Source: CAVYGN01 sp964413265 (lineage in GTDB: Bacteria > Spirochaetota > Brevinematia > Brevinematales > JAOACQ01). Taken from it: a stretch of DNA of 64,000 nt. Position 1 is the stretch's first letter. Every line of letters begins with the position of its first letter. Both the position numbers and the translations under genes were made by a program. Positions 24,494-33,244 of the stretch are shown piece after piece. The notes beneath the pieces were generated by a model. That model searched no databases and was not told the origin of the DNA. It worked only from the letters and a program-made list of their open reading frames with translations. The stretch lies in assembly GCA_964413265.1 (NCBI GenBank), contig CAYPRX010000013.1, positions 1 through 64,000 of the forward strand, written 5' to 3'.

Positions 24494-24510
24494 AACTCAA
24501 CAGAATTATC

Positions 24511-25272
24511 TTAAAATATAAAAGGGATCAGCGCCTTCCTTGATCCGGGATAATCGGTAAATTCCTTTTTATACCACTGATGGTTCGACATTGCCCTCGG
24601 TACCAGGTTTGCGGCTGTCCACAATGCGAAGGCCAGACCAGGCAGGGACCATGTTGCAATCGCCCATCCTGACCATTCTATAATCTCTCCCAGATAGTTC
24701 GGGGAGGATACTAGCCTGAACAAACCCTTTTGAGGAATTTTATAAGAATTGCCGTTCTGCTTTTTTAAATCGATGAGTATCGAATCTGAAGAAATATTCA
24801 ATATCATACCGGCTGCAAATATAAGGAAACCCGCAATAAAACGGACGTCCGAAAGCCATCTTATATCATATTCGGGGGCAAAATGGAATATATATCTCCC
24901 GTTGATATAGGCATTTACAAAATTAAAAATTAATCCGAAAGCAAGGATTAAGACAGGAAAACTGGAAGCTGACTGGCGTCTCCTGAAAGGGAAAATAAAC
25001 GCCCGGTGAATATAATGAGCTTCCCACATTAATAGAAAGATCAGATTTGCAATATTCACTTTTCCGAGCAGAAAGAGAGCCAGCATAAGAAGGGGGGATG
25101 GTGTTTCCATGATTGTCCATGCTGTTCTGGAACTTATCATTATTCCCCATCCCTGTTTTTTGTGCCTTCCATATGGCGCGGTCACAAAAAAGAGCGAGGT
25201 GAAAACACCGGCAGCGATGCATATCCAGATCAGCAGAATCAGGTTGAACAAGTATGATTCATTAAATTTCAT
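24511..25272 (-). CDS. Steroid 5-alpha-reductase-family membrane protein
   Basis: A 253-residue integral membrane protein of the 3-oxo-5-alpha-steroid 4-dehydrogenase family. It has six or so hydrophobic segments, an internal HYIHRAFIFPFRRR motif, and the C-terminal signature YKIPQKGLFRLVSSPNYLGEIIEWSGWAI with a final HQWYKKEFTDYPGSRKALIPF. The ATG at 25272 matches the family N-terminus. An upstream ATG in the G-rich repeat region would add 34 unrelated residues. In bacteria such proteins reduce enone double bonds of lipids; the substrate is unknown. Confidence 0.82.
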   Translation of the reverse strand: MKFNESYLFNLILLIWICIAAGVFTSLFFVTAPYGRHKKQGWGIMISSRTAWTIMETPSPLLMLALFLLGKVNIANLIFLLMWEAHYIHRAFIFPFRRRQSASSFPVLILAFGLIFNFVNAYINGRYIFHFAPEYDIRWLSDVRFIAGFLIFAAGMILNISSDSILIDLKKQNGNSYKIPQKGLFRLVSSPNYLGEIIEWSGWAIATWSLPGLAFALWTAANLVPRAMSNHQWYKKEFTDYPGSRKALIPFIF

Positions 25273-25346
25273 TTTAATTGCCTGAAAAATCCGGCACAAA
25301 TTATACCAGATCCGGTATAAAACTGCAAGGACGGTAGTGGAGGACG

Positions 25347-25598
25347 GTATTGGAGGGCGTAGCGTTGGGCGCAAAGAAAGGTGGCATGAAAAGTCAGCCT
25401 GGCAGGGGGCAGGACAGGCATGGGAGGCTGGAAAGTCGGGCAGGGGGCAAAGCAGGCATTGGAGGCTGAAAAATCGGGCGGGAGCATGGCTGTGGGGTGC
25501 ACAAAAATTCGGGCGTGACGGCTTGCTGTAAATGTGGGGTTTGCAAAAAGCCGGGCTGGGCGGCTCGCTGTAAAGGCGGGTGCGTAAAAAGCCGAAAG
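25347..25598. repeat. G-rich imperfect tandem repeats
   Basis: Two repeat families run head to tail. About four units of 34-38 bases begin at 25347, 25383, 25417 and 25455 (core GGCATGGGAGGCTGGAAAGT). They are followed by 42-base units at 25492 and 25534 and a partial one at 25576 (core GTAAAG/AT then GYGGGGT). G runs lie on the plus strand, in sharp contrast to the AT-rich surroundings. The block occupies the divergent gap between the 5-alpha-reductase-like gene and the aldo/keto reductase. I see no convincing gene in it. Confidence 0.65.
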
Positions 25599-25664
25599 TT
25601 TCTCTCTTTCTTCTTGACCTTTACCATCAATATTAATAAATTTTTTCTATCAAGGAGGTAAAAA

Positions 25665-26675
25665 ATGAATACAAGATTCCTTGGAAGTACCGGAGTTAGA
25701 GTTTCTGAATTATGCTTCGGTGCGATGACTTTCGGCGGAGCCGGATACTGGACCAGAATCGGGCAGGTTCAGCAGAAGGAAGCAGATGAACTTGTAGGTA
25801 TAGCCATTGATAGCGGAATAAATTTCTTTGATACTGCCGATGTTTATTCTGAAGGAATGTCTGAAGAAATACTCGGGAGGGCGCTCTCAAACCATCGAAA
25901 GGATGTTGTCATTGCCACGAAAGTCAGGGGAAGGACAGGCCCCGGCCCCAACGATATCGGGCTTTCACGAAAGCATATAATTGATTCATGCGAAAAAAGC
26001 CTGAAAAGATTGGGGACTGATTATATCGACCTTTACCAGGTGCACAGTTTTGATTATTACGCTCCCCTTGAAGAGACTTTACGGGCTCTCGGCGATCTTG
26101 TCAGAGAAGGGAAAGTCAGGTATATAGGAGCATCAAACTTTACCGGATGGCAGCTTATGAAGGCTCTCGCGATTTCAAAGGAGCAAAATCTCGAGCATTT
26201 TGTAACACTGCAGGCGTTTTACTCCCTGATTTCCCGTGACCTGGAATACGAATTGGTCCCTTTATGCCTGGATCAAAAATTGGGTATTCTTACCTGGAGT
26301 CCTCTGGGAGGAGGGTTCCTTTCAGGGAAGTACAGGAGAGGCAAACCTCGTCCGGAAGGAGCCAGAAGAAGCAGCGTGGAAGGCCAGTTCCTCCAGTTCG
26401 ATGAGGAGAAAGGCTTTGATATTGTAGACGAGCTTGAGAGAATAGCAGTAAATCATAATGCCACAATTGCTCAGGCAGCATTGAACTACCTTTTGAGAAA
26501 GCAGGCTGTAAGCTCAGTCATAATAGGTGCCAGGAATAAAGAACAGCTTTCCGAAAATATCAGGTCATCGGGGTGGGAAATGAGTTCAGATGAGATAAAG
26601 CGTCTCGATGACTTGAGCAGGCCTGCGAGAGTATACCCCTACTGGATGCTTGAAAATGCATCCCGCGACAGATGA
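25665..26675 (+). CDS. Aldo/keto reductase
   Basis: A 336-residue NADPH-dependent TIM-barrel oxidoreductase. The catalytic tetrad is visible: Asp in FFDTADVYSEG, Tyr in the same motif, Lys in VIATKVRG and His in DLYQVHSFD. GASNFTGWQL and SSVIIGARNKEQLSENI form the cofactor-binding end. The Shine-Dalgarno AAGGAGG precedes the ATG. It is monocistronic, downstream of the G-rich repeat block. Physiological substrate unknown. Confidence 0.9.
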   Translation: MNTRFLGSTGVRVSELCFGAMTFGGAGYWTRIGQVQQKEADELVGIAIDSGINFFDTADVYSEGMSEEILGRALSNHRKDVVIATKVRGRTGPGPNDIGLSRKHIIDSCEKSLKRLGTDYIDLYQVHSFDYYAPLEETLRALGDLVREGKVRYIGASNFTGWQLMKALAISKEQNLEHFVTLQAFYSLISRDLEYELVPLCLDQKLGILTWSPLGGGFLSGKYRRGKPRPEGARRSSVEGQFLQFDEEKGFDIVDELERIAVNHNATIAQAALNYLLRKQAVSSVIIGARNKEQLSENIRSSGWEMSSDEIKRLDDLSRPARVYPYWMLENASRDR

Positions 26676-26743
26676 ATCTGGGAATATGAACGGAAATAGG
26701 ATTATAGCTGTTGAATGGAATGAACGGCATAAATAGAGGTGCT

Positions 26744-27907
26744 TTAAATTTTCTGATTCAAAGATTTGTTTTTCATCGCACCGATTATTAAGTATTCAAT
26801 TGTCCTGTCAGTTTTATAATTTCTGTGAGGATGATCGGTATCTGCCCTGAATCTTATGTATTCGATCTTTTCAAATTTATAAGAGCTGCAATATTCTTCA
26901 AATAGATTCCTGATAAATTTCTCTGAAATTAATCCCTCATTATTATATGAGAGTAATATATATTTTGAATTTAAGTTTAAAAACAGCTTCCTGTAAGATT
27001 CTTCAGCCCTGCTTCTCAAGCTATAATAGGAGTTCAATTCTTTACTGTTTCGAAGCCCTGTTACCCCTCTCGGTAAAAAATCATTAATATCCCATTTCGC
27101 TATTGTTTCAAGAATATGATAATTTGCCGAGTACTGGCGGTGATTATACGGCGGATCAAGATAAGCCAATACAATATCCCTGTTTTTCAATAATTTCAGA
27201 ATTTCCAGGGCGTCTTTACAAAAGACTTTATTCAAATTCGGTTTTAGTCTGGAAGCGACTGGTTTGATGCCGGTCAGCTCTATAGTCTTTTCTGCAGACT
27301 TTTTTATTTTTTTTAAATATGCCCCGTAAACTGAGGCAGTGTTTGCAACCCTGTCCGCTGATTCTAATAAACATGCAATAAGCCAGGTTTTTTCGTTATA
27401 AGTTATAAAATTATATCTGTGCCAATCCTCTATTTTATCTCTGATAGCCTGGATTTTTTTACCATTATCCTTAGAAAAGTAAAGACGGCCTTCAGTTCCG
27501 CCTTCACAATAAAAATCATAAAATTTACCTTTTTTACCCTTTAAATTCTGTAAATATTCCAGCACTTTTATAAATGACTTATTATTCGGTTTATAAATTC
27601 GATTGTTTAAACAGAGTATTTTAATATTCTCTTTATCAACATTTTTAATTAATTTGCCTTCTTCAGTATTTAGAAGTTTATTAAACACCGGGAAATCATT
27701 AAATAATAGAAATGAAGCTGATAGGCAGTAAGAATAATACTGCCAGTCGTTAGCATAAGTAATATAACCCATTGATTTGAATAATTGAGAAACGATGCCG
27801 GTACCCGAGAACAGATCTAAGACAATTCCTCCTTTTGGAATATCAAAGTCTTCTATGATCCTGGTTATTTTATTCAACAGACTATATTTAGAGCCTATAT
27901 AATTCAT
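26744..27907 (-). CDS. N6-adenine DNA methyltransferase (D12/Dam-like class)
   Basis: A 387-residue amino-methyltransferase. Motif X/N-terminus is MNYIGSKYSLLNKI, motif I is VLDLFSGTGIVSQLFKSMGY, and the catalytic motif IV is LAYLDPPYNHRQYS. The order X-I-IV is that of alpha-class (Dam-like) enzymes, and DPPY indicates adenine N6 methylation. No restriction endonuclease is adjacent, so it appears to be an orphan or a displaced half of a restriction-modification pair. It starts only 6 bases after the phosphatase stop on the same strand. Confidence 0.85.
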   Translation of the reverse strand: MNYIGSKYSLLNKITRIIEDFDIPKGGIVLDLFSGTGIVSQLFKSMGYITYANDWQYYSYCLSASFLLFNDFPVFNKLLNTEEGKLIKNVDKENIKILCLNNRIYKPNNKSFIKVLEYLQNLKGKKGKFYDFYCEGGTEGRLYFSKDNGKKIQAIRDKIEDWHRYNFITYNEKTWLIACLLESADRVANTASVYGAYLKKIKKSAEKTIELTGIKPVASRLKPNLNKVFCKDALEILKLLKNRDIVLAYLDPPYNHRQYSANYHILETIAKWDINDFLPRGVTGLRNSKELNSYYSLRSRAEESYRKLFLNLNSKYILLSYNNEGLISEKFIRNLFEEYCSSYKFEKIEYIRFRADTDHPHRNYKTDRTIEYLIIGAMKNKSLNQKI

Positions 27908-27913
27908 AAGGAT

Positions 27914-29428
27914 TCAGCTTTGCAGGCATATCATGCATATGTCGTCATCGAAATTTTCATTCCCTTTGAATTTAAGAAGATTTATCAGAAGGCGCTCGAC
28001 AAAATCACCTGGGGGCAGCTTTGAAAGTTCCAGCATAGACCTTTTTAGCTCGTAGGATTCAAAATTTTCCATCATATTGTAAGAGCTTATTGTATCAGTC
28101 AATCCGTCTGTATAGATGAGGAGTTTCGAATTTGCTTCAAGCGTTACCGTCAGATCGCAGAGTTTGGATGGTGAATTGTCATTATCAAGAACTCCAAGAG
28201 GTATGCTCTTATTGCTGAAAGGAAGATTTTCAATTTTATTATTAAAAATAACATAGGGAAGGTTATGTCCCGCATTTGCATAGGTAAATGTACGATTTGA
28301 GAAGTCATAAACGCCGTAAAGCGCCGTTATGAAAAGTTCTGTGGAAAGGTTCAGCAACAGGAGGTTCAGCTGAGATAAAAATAGGGACGGGTGATGGTTC
28401 CATTCCTCCGATTGAAGAATAAAGCTCTTTATCATTGATGTCATCATCGCCGCTGGCGCACCATGACCTGAAATATCGCTTATAAAGATTCCTGTTTTTG
28501 TCTTTTCCTTGAATGAAATAAAGTCATAAAAATCGCCTCCAAGCTGCTCCATCGGCCGGTAAAATACGGCTATCTTATCAAAAGGAGGGACTTTGGGGAT
28601 CATCTGAAGCTGTATCCTTTTCGCCATTCCCAGTTCGATCTCTAACTGCCTGTTTTTGATTTTTATCTGCCTTCGGTCCAGTTCCAGCTCAAGATTTTTT
28701 GTCTGGAGTTCAGAAGTCAGATTTTCCAGGGATTTTGATTTTGCAGTCAGTTCCTTATTCTGATTTTCAATTGTCAGGTGGCCGTTGAAATCATTTAACC
28801 TGATGTTATAGAATGTGCCGCATATGAATAATCCAATGGCAAATGCAACAATGCTGTTAGCTATATTGGCGGCTAAAATTCCGCTGTCTTTTTGTATGAG
28901 TGCGACTCCTGTTATAAAAGTAATTTGAGGAACAACATATATGATTATTGCATTTATCAGCCTCATATTCATCAGTATTCCACCGGTTAGAACACCCAGC
29001 AGGTAAACAATGAATGAACCGGAAGTTAGCTGGTCAACCACACTGTTCAATGAGCAGATCATTAGAATAAGAAAAACAAAAATGTAGTTTGTGACGACAT
29101 GGAACTTTTTTATTTTTTCGGGTTTATCAGGAATGATGGTAAAATTTATTATAGCTGTAATGATTGACACTGACAGGAAGCCAAGATCACAAAGAGTGTT
29201 CAGGACATCATGATAATAGCGGCCGCTGCCGGTATTACGCAGGTCAGAGAGATCGGAGAAAATAATTAAGGGGAGCAGAACTAGAATCAACAAACAGCAC
29301 AGATACTTTATCTTCACATGATTCTGGAAATCTATTTTACGAATAAAAGCATCTTTTGCGTATTCTGGAATATTATAGGAAAATGATTTAATCAAATAAG
29401 CATAAACTGACTTAATTAAATTAATCAT
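27914..29428 (-). CDS. Membrane-anchored SpoIIE/RsbU-type PP2C phosphatase
   Basis: A 504-residue signalling phosphatase. Six or seven membrane helices fill residues about 45-205, then a coiled coil (about 215-265, NKELTAKSKSLENLTSELQT) leads into the phosphatase core: RPMEQLGGDFYDFI, FISDISGHGAPAAMMTSMI, TYANAGHNLPYVI and LIYTDGLTD. These Asp/Gly motifs bind the metal centre. Such enzymes dephosphorylate STAS anti-anti-sigma proteins; the STAS gene at 8248-8559 is a plausible but unlinked target. It is divergent from the PAS kinase and heads a two-gene unit with the DNA methylase. Confidence 0.87.
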   Translation of the reverse strand: MINLIKSVYAYLIKSFSYNIPEYAKDAFIRKIDFQNHVKIKYLCCLLILVLLPLIIFSDLSDLRNTGSGRYYHDVLNTLCDLGFLSVSIITAIINFTIIPDKPEKIKKFHVVTNYIFVFLILMICSLNSVVDQLTSGSFIVYLLGVLTGGILMNMRLINAIIIYVVPQITFITGVALIQKDSGILAANIANSIVAFAIGLFICGTFYNIRLNDFNGHLTIENQNKELTAKSKSLENLTSELQTKNLELELDRRQIKIKNRQLEIELGMAKRIQLQMIPKVPPFDKIAVFYRPMEQLGGDFYDFISFKEKTKTGIFISDISGHGAPAAMMTSMIKSFILQSEEWNHHPSLFLSQLNLLLLNLSTELFITALYGVYDFSNRTFTYANAGHNLPYVIFNNKIENLPFSNKSIPLGVLDNDNSPSKLCDLTVTLEANSKLLIYTDGLTDTISSYNMMENFESYELKRSMLELSKLPPGDFVERLLINLLKFKGNENFDDDICMICLQS

Positions 29429-29571
29429 GACGGCCTTTTTGATTAAAACTAAATTAAATTTAAAATAAAAAAATTATGTCATAAATTTTAATTCAATGCA
29501 AATTTATGTTTGAAAATTCATTTTATTCAATAAGCTGGTTATCCGGACCTTAATTTATTGATAATTAATTC

Positions 29572-29600
29572 TTGCCATAAAGAATTGATAATGTTATATT
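29572..29600 (+). promoter_or_regulatory. Promoter for the PAS histidine kinase gene
   Basis: TTGCCA (29572-29577) and TATATT (29595-29600) are 17 bases apart, about 80 bases before the kinase ATG. Confidence 0.5.
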
Positions 29601-29679
29601 TATTATCTTTTTTAAAATAAGCTGACCTTCCCCATTATGAAGAGAAAAAGATTATCATTTGCAGTTTAAGGAAATGTTA

Positions 29680-31707
29680 ATGCCATTAGACAAACAGAAC
29701 AGAATCCGGTTAGCCGTCTTAATCCTGATATTAGCTTTAGTTCTTTTTACCGGGAGCTGGATCTCAATCAGCTTGCTATATAGAACTGCTTTAAATGAAG
29801 AAAAAGCGAGACTGTTAGAGATTGTAAACAGCCAGGCTTTTGTTTTGGAAAACCTTCCGGCTGAAATGTCATCAGGACCATCCTTTTTAAAATATATCCA
29901 TAGGGCCTATGAAGAGTATTATAATGCAGGCTATAAAAGCGAGCTTGCAATCGGTGAACTGAAAGAAGGCAACATCGTCTTTCTTGAAAGGCAGATTAGA
30001 AAAGGTGAAAATGAAAAATTGTCAATACCTTTTTCATCGATAATTGCAGAACCTATGCGCGAGGCGCTCTCCGGGAAAAGCGGGATTATCTCCGGGCTTG
30101 ATTTCAGGAGCAACCAGGTCCTTGCGGCCTTCAGGCCATTAAAATCATTGGGCTGGGGACTTGAGGCGAAGATCGATATAAGGGATCTGCAAACTCCTTT
30201 TATGAATGCCGTAAAGACAGCTGCTGCGGTTTCAATTCTCATTTTTGCACTGGGAGCAATATCCCTCTTCAGAACAACCATTCCTTTCTTCGAAAGATTC
30301 ATAAAAAGCGAGGAGAATTATTTAACCCTTTTACAGAGTGTCAAGGATTATGCTATTTACACTCTTGACAGCGGCGGAATTGTTACGTCATGGAACGCAG
30401 GAGCTGAGAACATAACCGGTTATAAATCCTCTGAGATAATCGGGAAACACTTTTCCCGGTTTTATACAGTAGAAGATAAGAATAAAAATAAACCTGAAAT
30501 GGACCTGTACAATGCAATGGTGGAAGGAAAATTAGAAGATACTGGCTGGAGGGTTAGAAAAGACGGTTCAAAGTTCTGGGCAAATGGAGTAATTAGGGCT
30601 ATATTTGACAAAAAGGAGAGTCTGGTCGGTTATTCGAAAATAATTCGTGATGTGACGGAAAGCATGATGGCTGAAAAGGCTGTAGAAGAAAACAGGGAGA
30701 GGTTCCAGGCACTCTCGGAGATGGTTGCGGAATGGTCTGCGGAACTGGAAATAAATCCGGGTAATGACATTAGAACAACGTGGAGGGGCGGGGATTTTGA
30801 AAGGATGACAGGATATACTTCTGAAGAGGTTAATTCAATAAACGGCCTGGCAGACATAATTTATCCTGATGATCTGGTAATTTTCAATAATAGCCTGGAA
30901 AAGGTCAGCAGGGGGGATAGTTTTTCCATAGAGTACCGTATTATAAAGAAATCAGGCGAAATTCGATGGATACAGGTTATTGGAAAGCCATTTAAATTTT
31001 CGGAATCAGGAATTCCGATTCGGTATTTGATCGCCGGGTCCGACGTAACCGAAAAAAAGATGATCGAGGAAAAGCTTAAAACCTCAATCAATGAAAAAGA
31101 AGCCCTTCTCAGGGAATTATACCACAGAACAAAAAACAACATGCAGGTAATAAACTCCCTTCTTCAGATTTACTCTTTAAAAGCAGATGATGAAAAGATC
31201 AGGAGAGTTTTTCATGAGATGGTGAACAGGATCCAGTCAATGGCGCTCGTTCATCAAAAACTTTACCAGTCTAAAAATTTATCAAATATAGACCTCTCTG
31301 AGTATATGACTGATCTATCCAACCTTCTTCTTGCAAGTTACAGCGAATCCATGGGGAGGATCTCTATTGTATTCGAGATGGAAAAAATACCGGCTCAGAT
31401 AGATCTGGCCATACCATGCGGCCTTTTATTAAATGAAATTGTCACAAATTCCCTCAAGCATGCCTTTCCTGAAAACAGGACTGGCGAGATCAGGATAGGG
31501 CTGCATAAACTAGACGACAATGTTATCGAAATGAGCGTTGCGGATAACGGTGTGGGCGTTCCACCGGATTTTGATTTCAAAAACAACATGAGTATGGGTA
31601 TGCAGAGCGTTTACGCAATATGCGAAAACCAGCTCCATGGAGAGGTAAGTTTCGAATCAAGTGGAGGTGTCAAGTGCACCCTGCGATTCAGGAAATATTA
31701 CACTTGA
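29680..31707 (+). CDS. Membrane PAS-PAS sensor kinase with HisKA_2-type transmitter
   Basis: A 675-residue sensor. Two membrane helices (VLILILALVLFTGSWISI near the start; TAAAVSILIFALGAISLF near residue 185) bracket a periplasmic sensing region. PAS domains follow at about 220-340 (SWNAGAENITGYKSSEIIG) and 350-470. The transmitter has the phospho-acceptor His in LLRELYHRTKNNMQVINSLLQ, of the HisKA_2/HWE-like class, then an ATPase with NEIVTNSLKHAFPE and VADNGVGVPPDF. The ATG at 29680 is chosen for its AAGGAA ribosome site. The response regulator gene starts 3 bases after the stop. Confidence 0.88.
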   Translation: MPLDKQNRIRLAVLILILALVLFTGSWISISLLYRTALNEEKARLLEIVNSQAFVLENLPAEMSSGPSFLKYIHRAYEEYYNAGYKSELAIGELKEGNIVFLERQIRKGENEKLSIPFSSIIAEPMREALSGKSGIISGLDFRSNQVLAAFRPLKSLGWGLEAKIDIRDLQTPFMNAVKTAAAVSILIFALGAISLFRTTIPFFERFIKSEENYLTLLQSVKDYAIYTLDSGGIVTSWNAGAENITGYKSSEIIGKHFSRFYTVEDKNKNKPEMDLYNAMVEGKLEDTGWRVRKDGSKFWANGVIRAIFDKKESLVGYSKIIRDVTESMMAEKAVEENRERFQALSEMVAEWSAELEINPGNDIRTTWRGGDFERMTGYTSEEVNSINGLADIIYPDDLVIFNNSLEKVSRGDSFSIEYRIIKKSGEIRWIQVIGKPFKFSESGIPIRYLIAGSDVTEKKMIEEKLKTSINEKEALLRELYHRTKNNMQVINSLLQIYSLKADDEKIRRVFHEMVNRIQSMALVHQKLYQSKNLSNIDLSEYMTDLSNLLLASYSESMGRISIVFEMEKIPAQIDLAIPCGLLLNEIVTNSLKHAFPENRTGEIRIGLHKLDDNVIEMSVADNGVGVPPDFDFKNNMSMGMQSVYAICENQLHGEVSFESSGGVKCTLRFRKYYT

Positions 31708-31710
31708 TAA

Positions 31711-32085
31711 ATGGATTGGCTGATGGATAAAAATAGTAGAATATTAATAGTAGAGGATGAGGCGATAACTGCGATAATGATCTGTGAAAACCTGAAAATC
31801 TCAGGTTATCAAGTTATAGATCCAGTATCTACAGGCGAAGAAGCCGTGAAAACCGCTCTTTTAGAAAAACCAGATGTGATATTTATGGACATTCATCTTG
31901 CCGGAGCGATCGATGGTATTGAAGCGGCTGAACAGATAAATGAATCAATAGTTATTCCAATAGTATTTATGACGGGATACACCAATCAGGACTTTGTAGA
32001 AAGAACAAAAAACCTGAGGCCTGTTTATTATTTAAATAAACCTATCAGGATAAAGGATATGGAAAGGATTATAGAATCACTTTGA
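31711..32085 (+). CDS. CheY-like single-domain response regulator
   Basis: A 124-residue receiver domain without output module. It has the acidic pair in ILIVEDEAIT, the phosphoryl-accepting Asp in DVIFMDIHLAG, Thr in VFMTGYTN and Lys in YYLNKPI. It is adjacent to and presumably phosphorylated by the upstream PAS kinase. Translation may start at the second Met (31723, MDKNSRILIVEDE). The 3' end overlaps the convergent PHP gene by 17 bases. Confidence 0.9.
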   Translation: MDWLMDKNSRILIVEDEAITAIMICENLKISGYQVIDPVSTGEEAVKTALLEKPDVIFMDIHLAGAIDGIEAAEQINESIVIPIVFMTGYTNQDFVERTKNLRPVYYLNKPIRIKDMERIIESL

Positions 32086-32842
32086 ATTGCCGTCCTTCAA
32101 AATAACCCGGCTTCAATGTCGGGCAGAGGCCGATCATTTCCTCAAGTATATCAAATCCGGAACCTATATCGCATCTCGAGTGGGCATCCGATCCTGTAGT
32201 TATCATCTCACCCCCTGCTGTGCAGTATTTTTTAAGTAAATCTGCTCCCGGCAAAGGTTCAGCATTTCCCTTTCTGATCGTAGAGGAATTCAATTCCAAT
32301 GCTATGCTGTTTTGTTTCATCTTTTCAAGAATTTCATCCTCAAGACTGCCATGGAATGGAGCTCCCAGATATCTTTTCGGAAAATCGAAATGAGCAATAG
32401 CGTCGAAACCTCCGAATTCAACGGCTTTAAAAAGTTCTATATAGTACATCTCGAATATCTGTTCTTTTGTGTATAGTCTTAACAGGTCGTTCTCACCTAT
32501 ATAATGATTACCTATCCAGTGAATTGCGCCAAGGATCATATCAAAATCCATTTTAAGGACTTTTTCAAATTGCTCCTGATGCATATGAGGTTCGCCTATC
32601 TCCACGCCCTTAAGTATCTTTAAACCAGGGCTGAAATAACTCCTGGCCCTGCCGATTAATTTTGAGTATTTATCGAAGTCGAAATCAGGGAGGTCTTCCT
32701 GATTATTAACGAGGTCAAGATGTTCAGTAAAACATATGATATTCAATTTTTTTTCAACTGCTTCCCTGCACATATCAAAAATCGGGTCATTGCCGTCTTT
32801 TGAAATCGCAGAGTGGACATGCAGATCCATTCTTACCCGCAT
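32069..32842 (-). CDS. PHP-domain phosphatase, histidinol-phosphatase-like
   Basis: A 257-residue metal-dependent phosphoesterase of the PHP superfamily: MDLHVHSAISKDG (HxH), CFTEHLDL, KGVEIGEPH, LGAIHWIGNHYI, HFDFPKRY and TTGSDAHSRCDIG supply the trinuclear metal ligands. The arrangement matches HisJ/HisK-type histidinol phosphatases of the histidine pathway, but no his genes are nearby, so another phosphoester substrate is possible. GAGG lies 4 bases before the ATG. Confidence 0.85.
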   Translation of the reverse strand: MRVRMDLHVHSAISKDGNDPIFDMCREAVEKKLNIICFTEHLDLVNNQEDLPDFDFDKYSKLIGRARSYFSPGLKILKGVEIGEPHMHQEQFEKVLKMDFDMILGAIHWIGNHYIGENDLLRLYTKEQIFEMYYIELFKAVEFGGFDAIAHFDFPKRYLGAPFHGSLEDEILEKMKQNSIALELNSSTIRKGNAEPLPGADLLKKYCTAGGEMITTGSDAHSRCDIGSGFDILEEMIGLCPTLKPGYFEGRQFKVIL

Positions 32843-32969
32843 AGGACCTCGCTTTATAACAATGTTTCTGTGAATTTACATAAAGAGAATAGTGTAAAAG
32901 AGGGATTTACAATAATCAAATGCCCGCATATTTATTGTCTTATTACATCCCCTGAAACTCTTTTATACC

Positions 32970-32998
32970 TTGACATTAAAATTTATATAATATATACT
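32970..32998 (+). promoter_or_regulatory. Near-consensus promoter for the sugar ABC operon
   Basis: TTGACA (32970-32975) and TATACT (32993-32998) have an exact 17-base spacer. The predicted transcript would start near 33005 and carry a leader of about 240 bases before the binding-protein gene at 33245. Confidence 0.65.
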
Positions 32999-33102
32999 TC
33001 CATACATTTGTTTATGTTATGATGTTATAAAGTATTGCATAAGTATTTGTTCTAAAAGGGACTCGTTTATTTAACTTTAATTTTTTTAAGAAAATTGCAT
33101 AT

Positions 33103-33198
33103 TTCCGATCAATAATAAATTTCTGCTCAATAATGGAATAAAAAATCTATAAAAAGGAGGTGGTTTCAAAGAGCGGCGAAATTCATTTTATTCCATTA
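33103..33198 (+). promoter_or_regulatory. Structured leader of the sugar ABC operon
   Basis: Within the leader lies a perfect 13-bp inverted repeat, TAATGGAATAAAA (33131-33143) and TTTTATTCCATTA (33186-33198). The 42-base loop contains an unused strong ribosome-binding-like AAAAAGGAGGTGG. Just before it is a direct repeat of TTC(C/T)G(A/C)TCAATAAT at 33103 and 33121. It matches no riboswitch class I know. Confidence 0.45.
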
Positions 33199-33244
33199 AT
33201 TCATTGAAGAAATTATCTGTCAAAATTTCAGAGGAGGGTCAAAT

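Noticed and set aside
25394..25630. Minus-strand proline-rich frame in the G-rich repeats
   Set aside because: Frame results from the repeat composition; no ribosome site and no stable protein motif.
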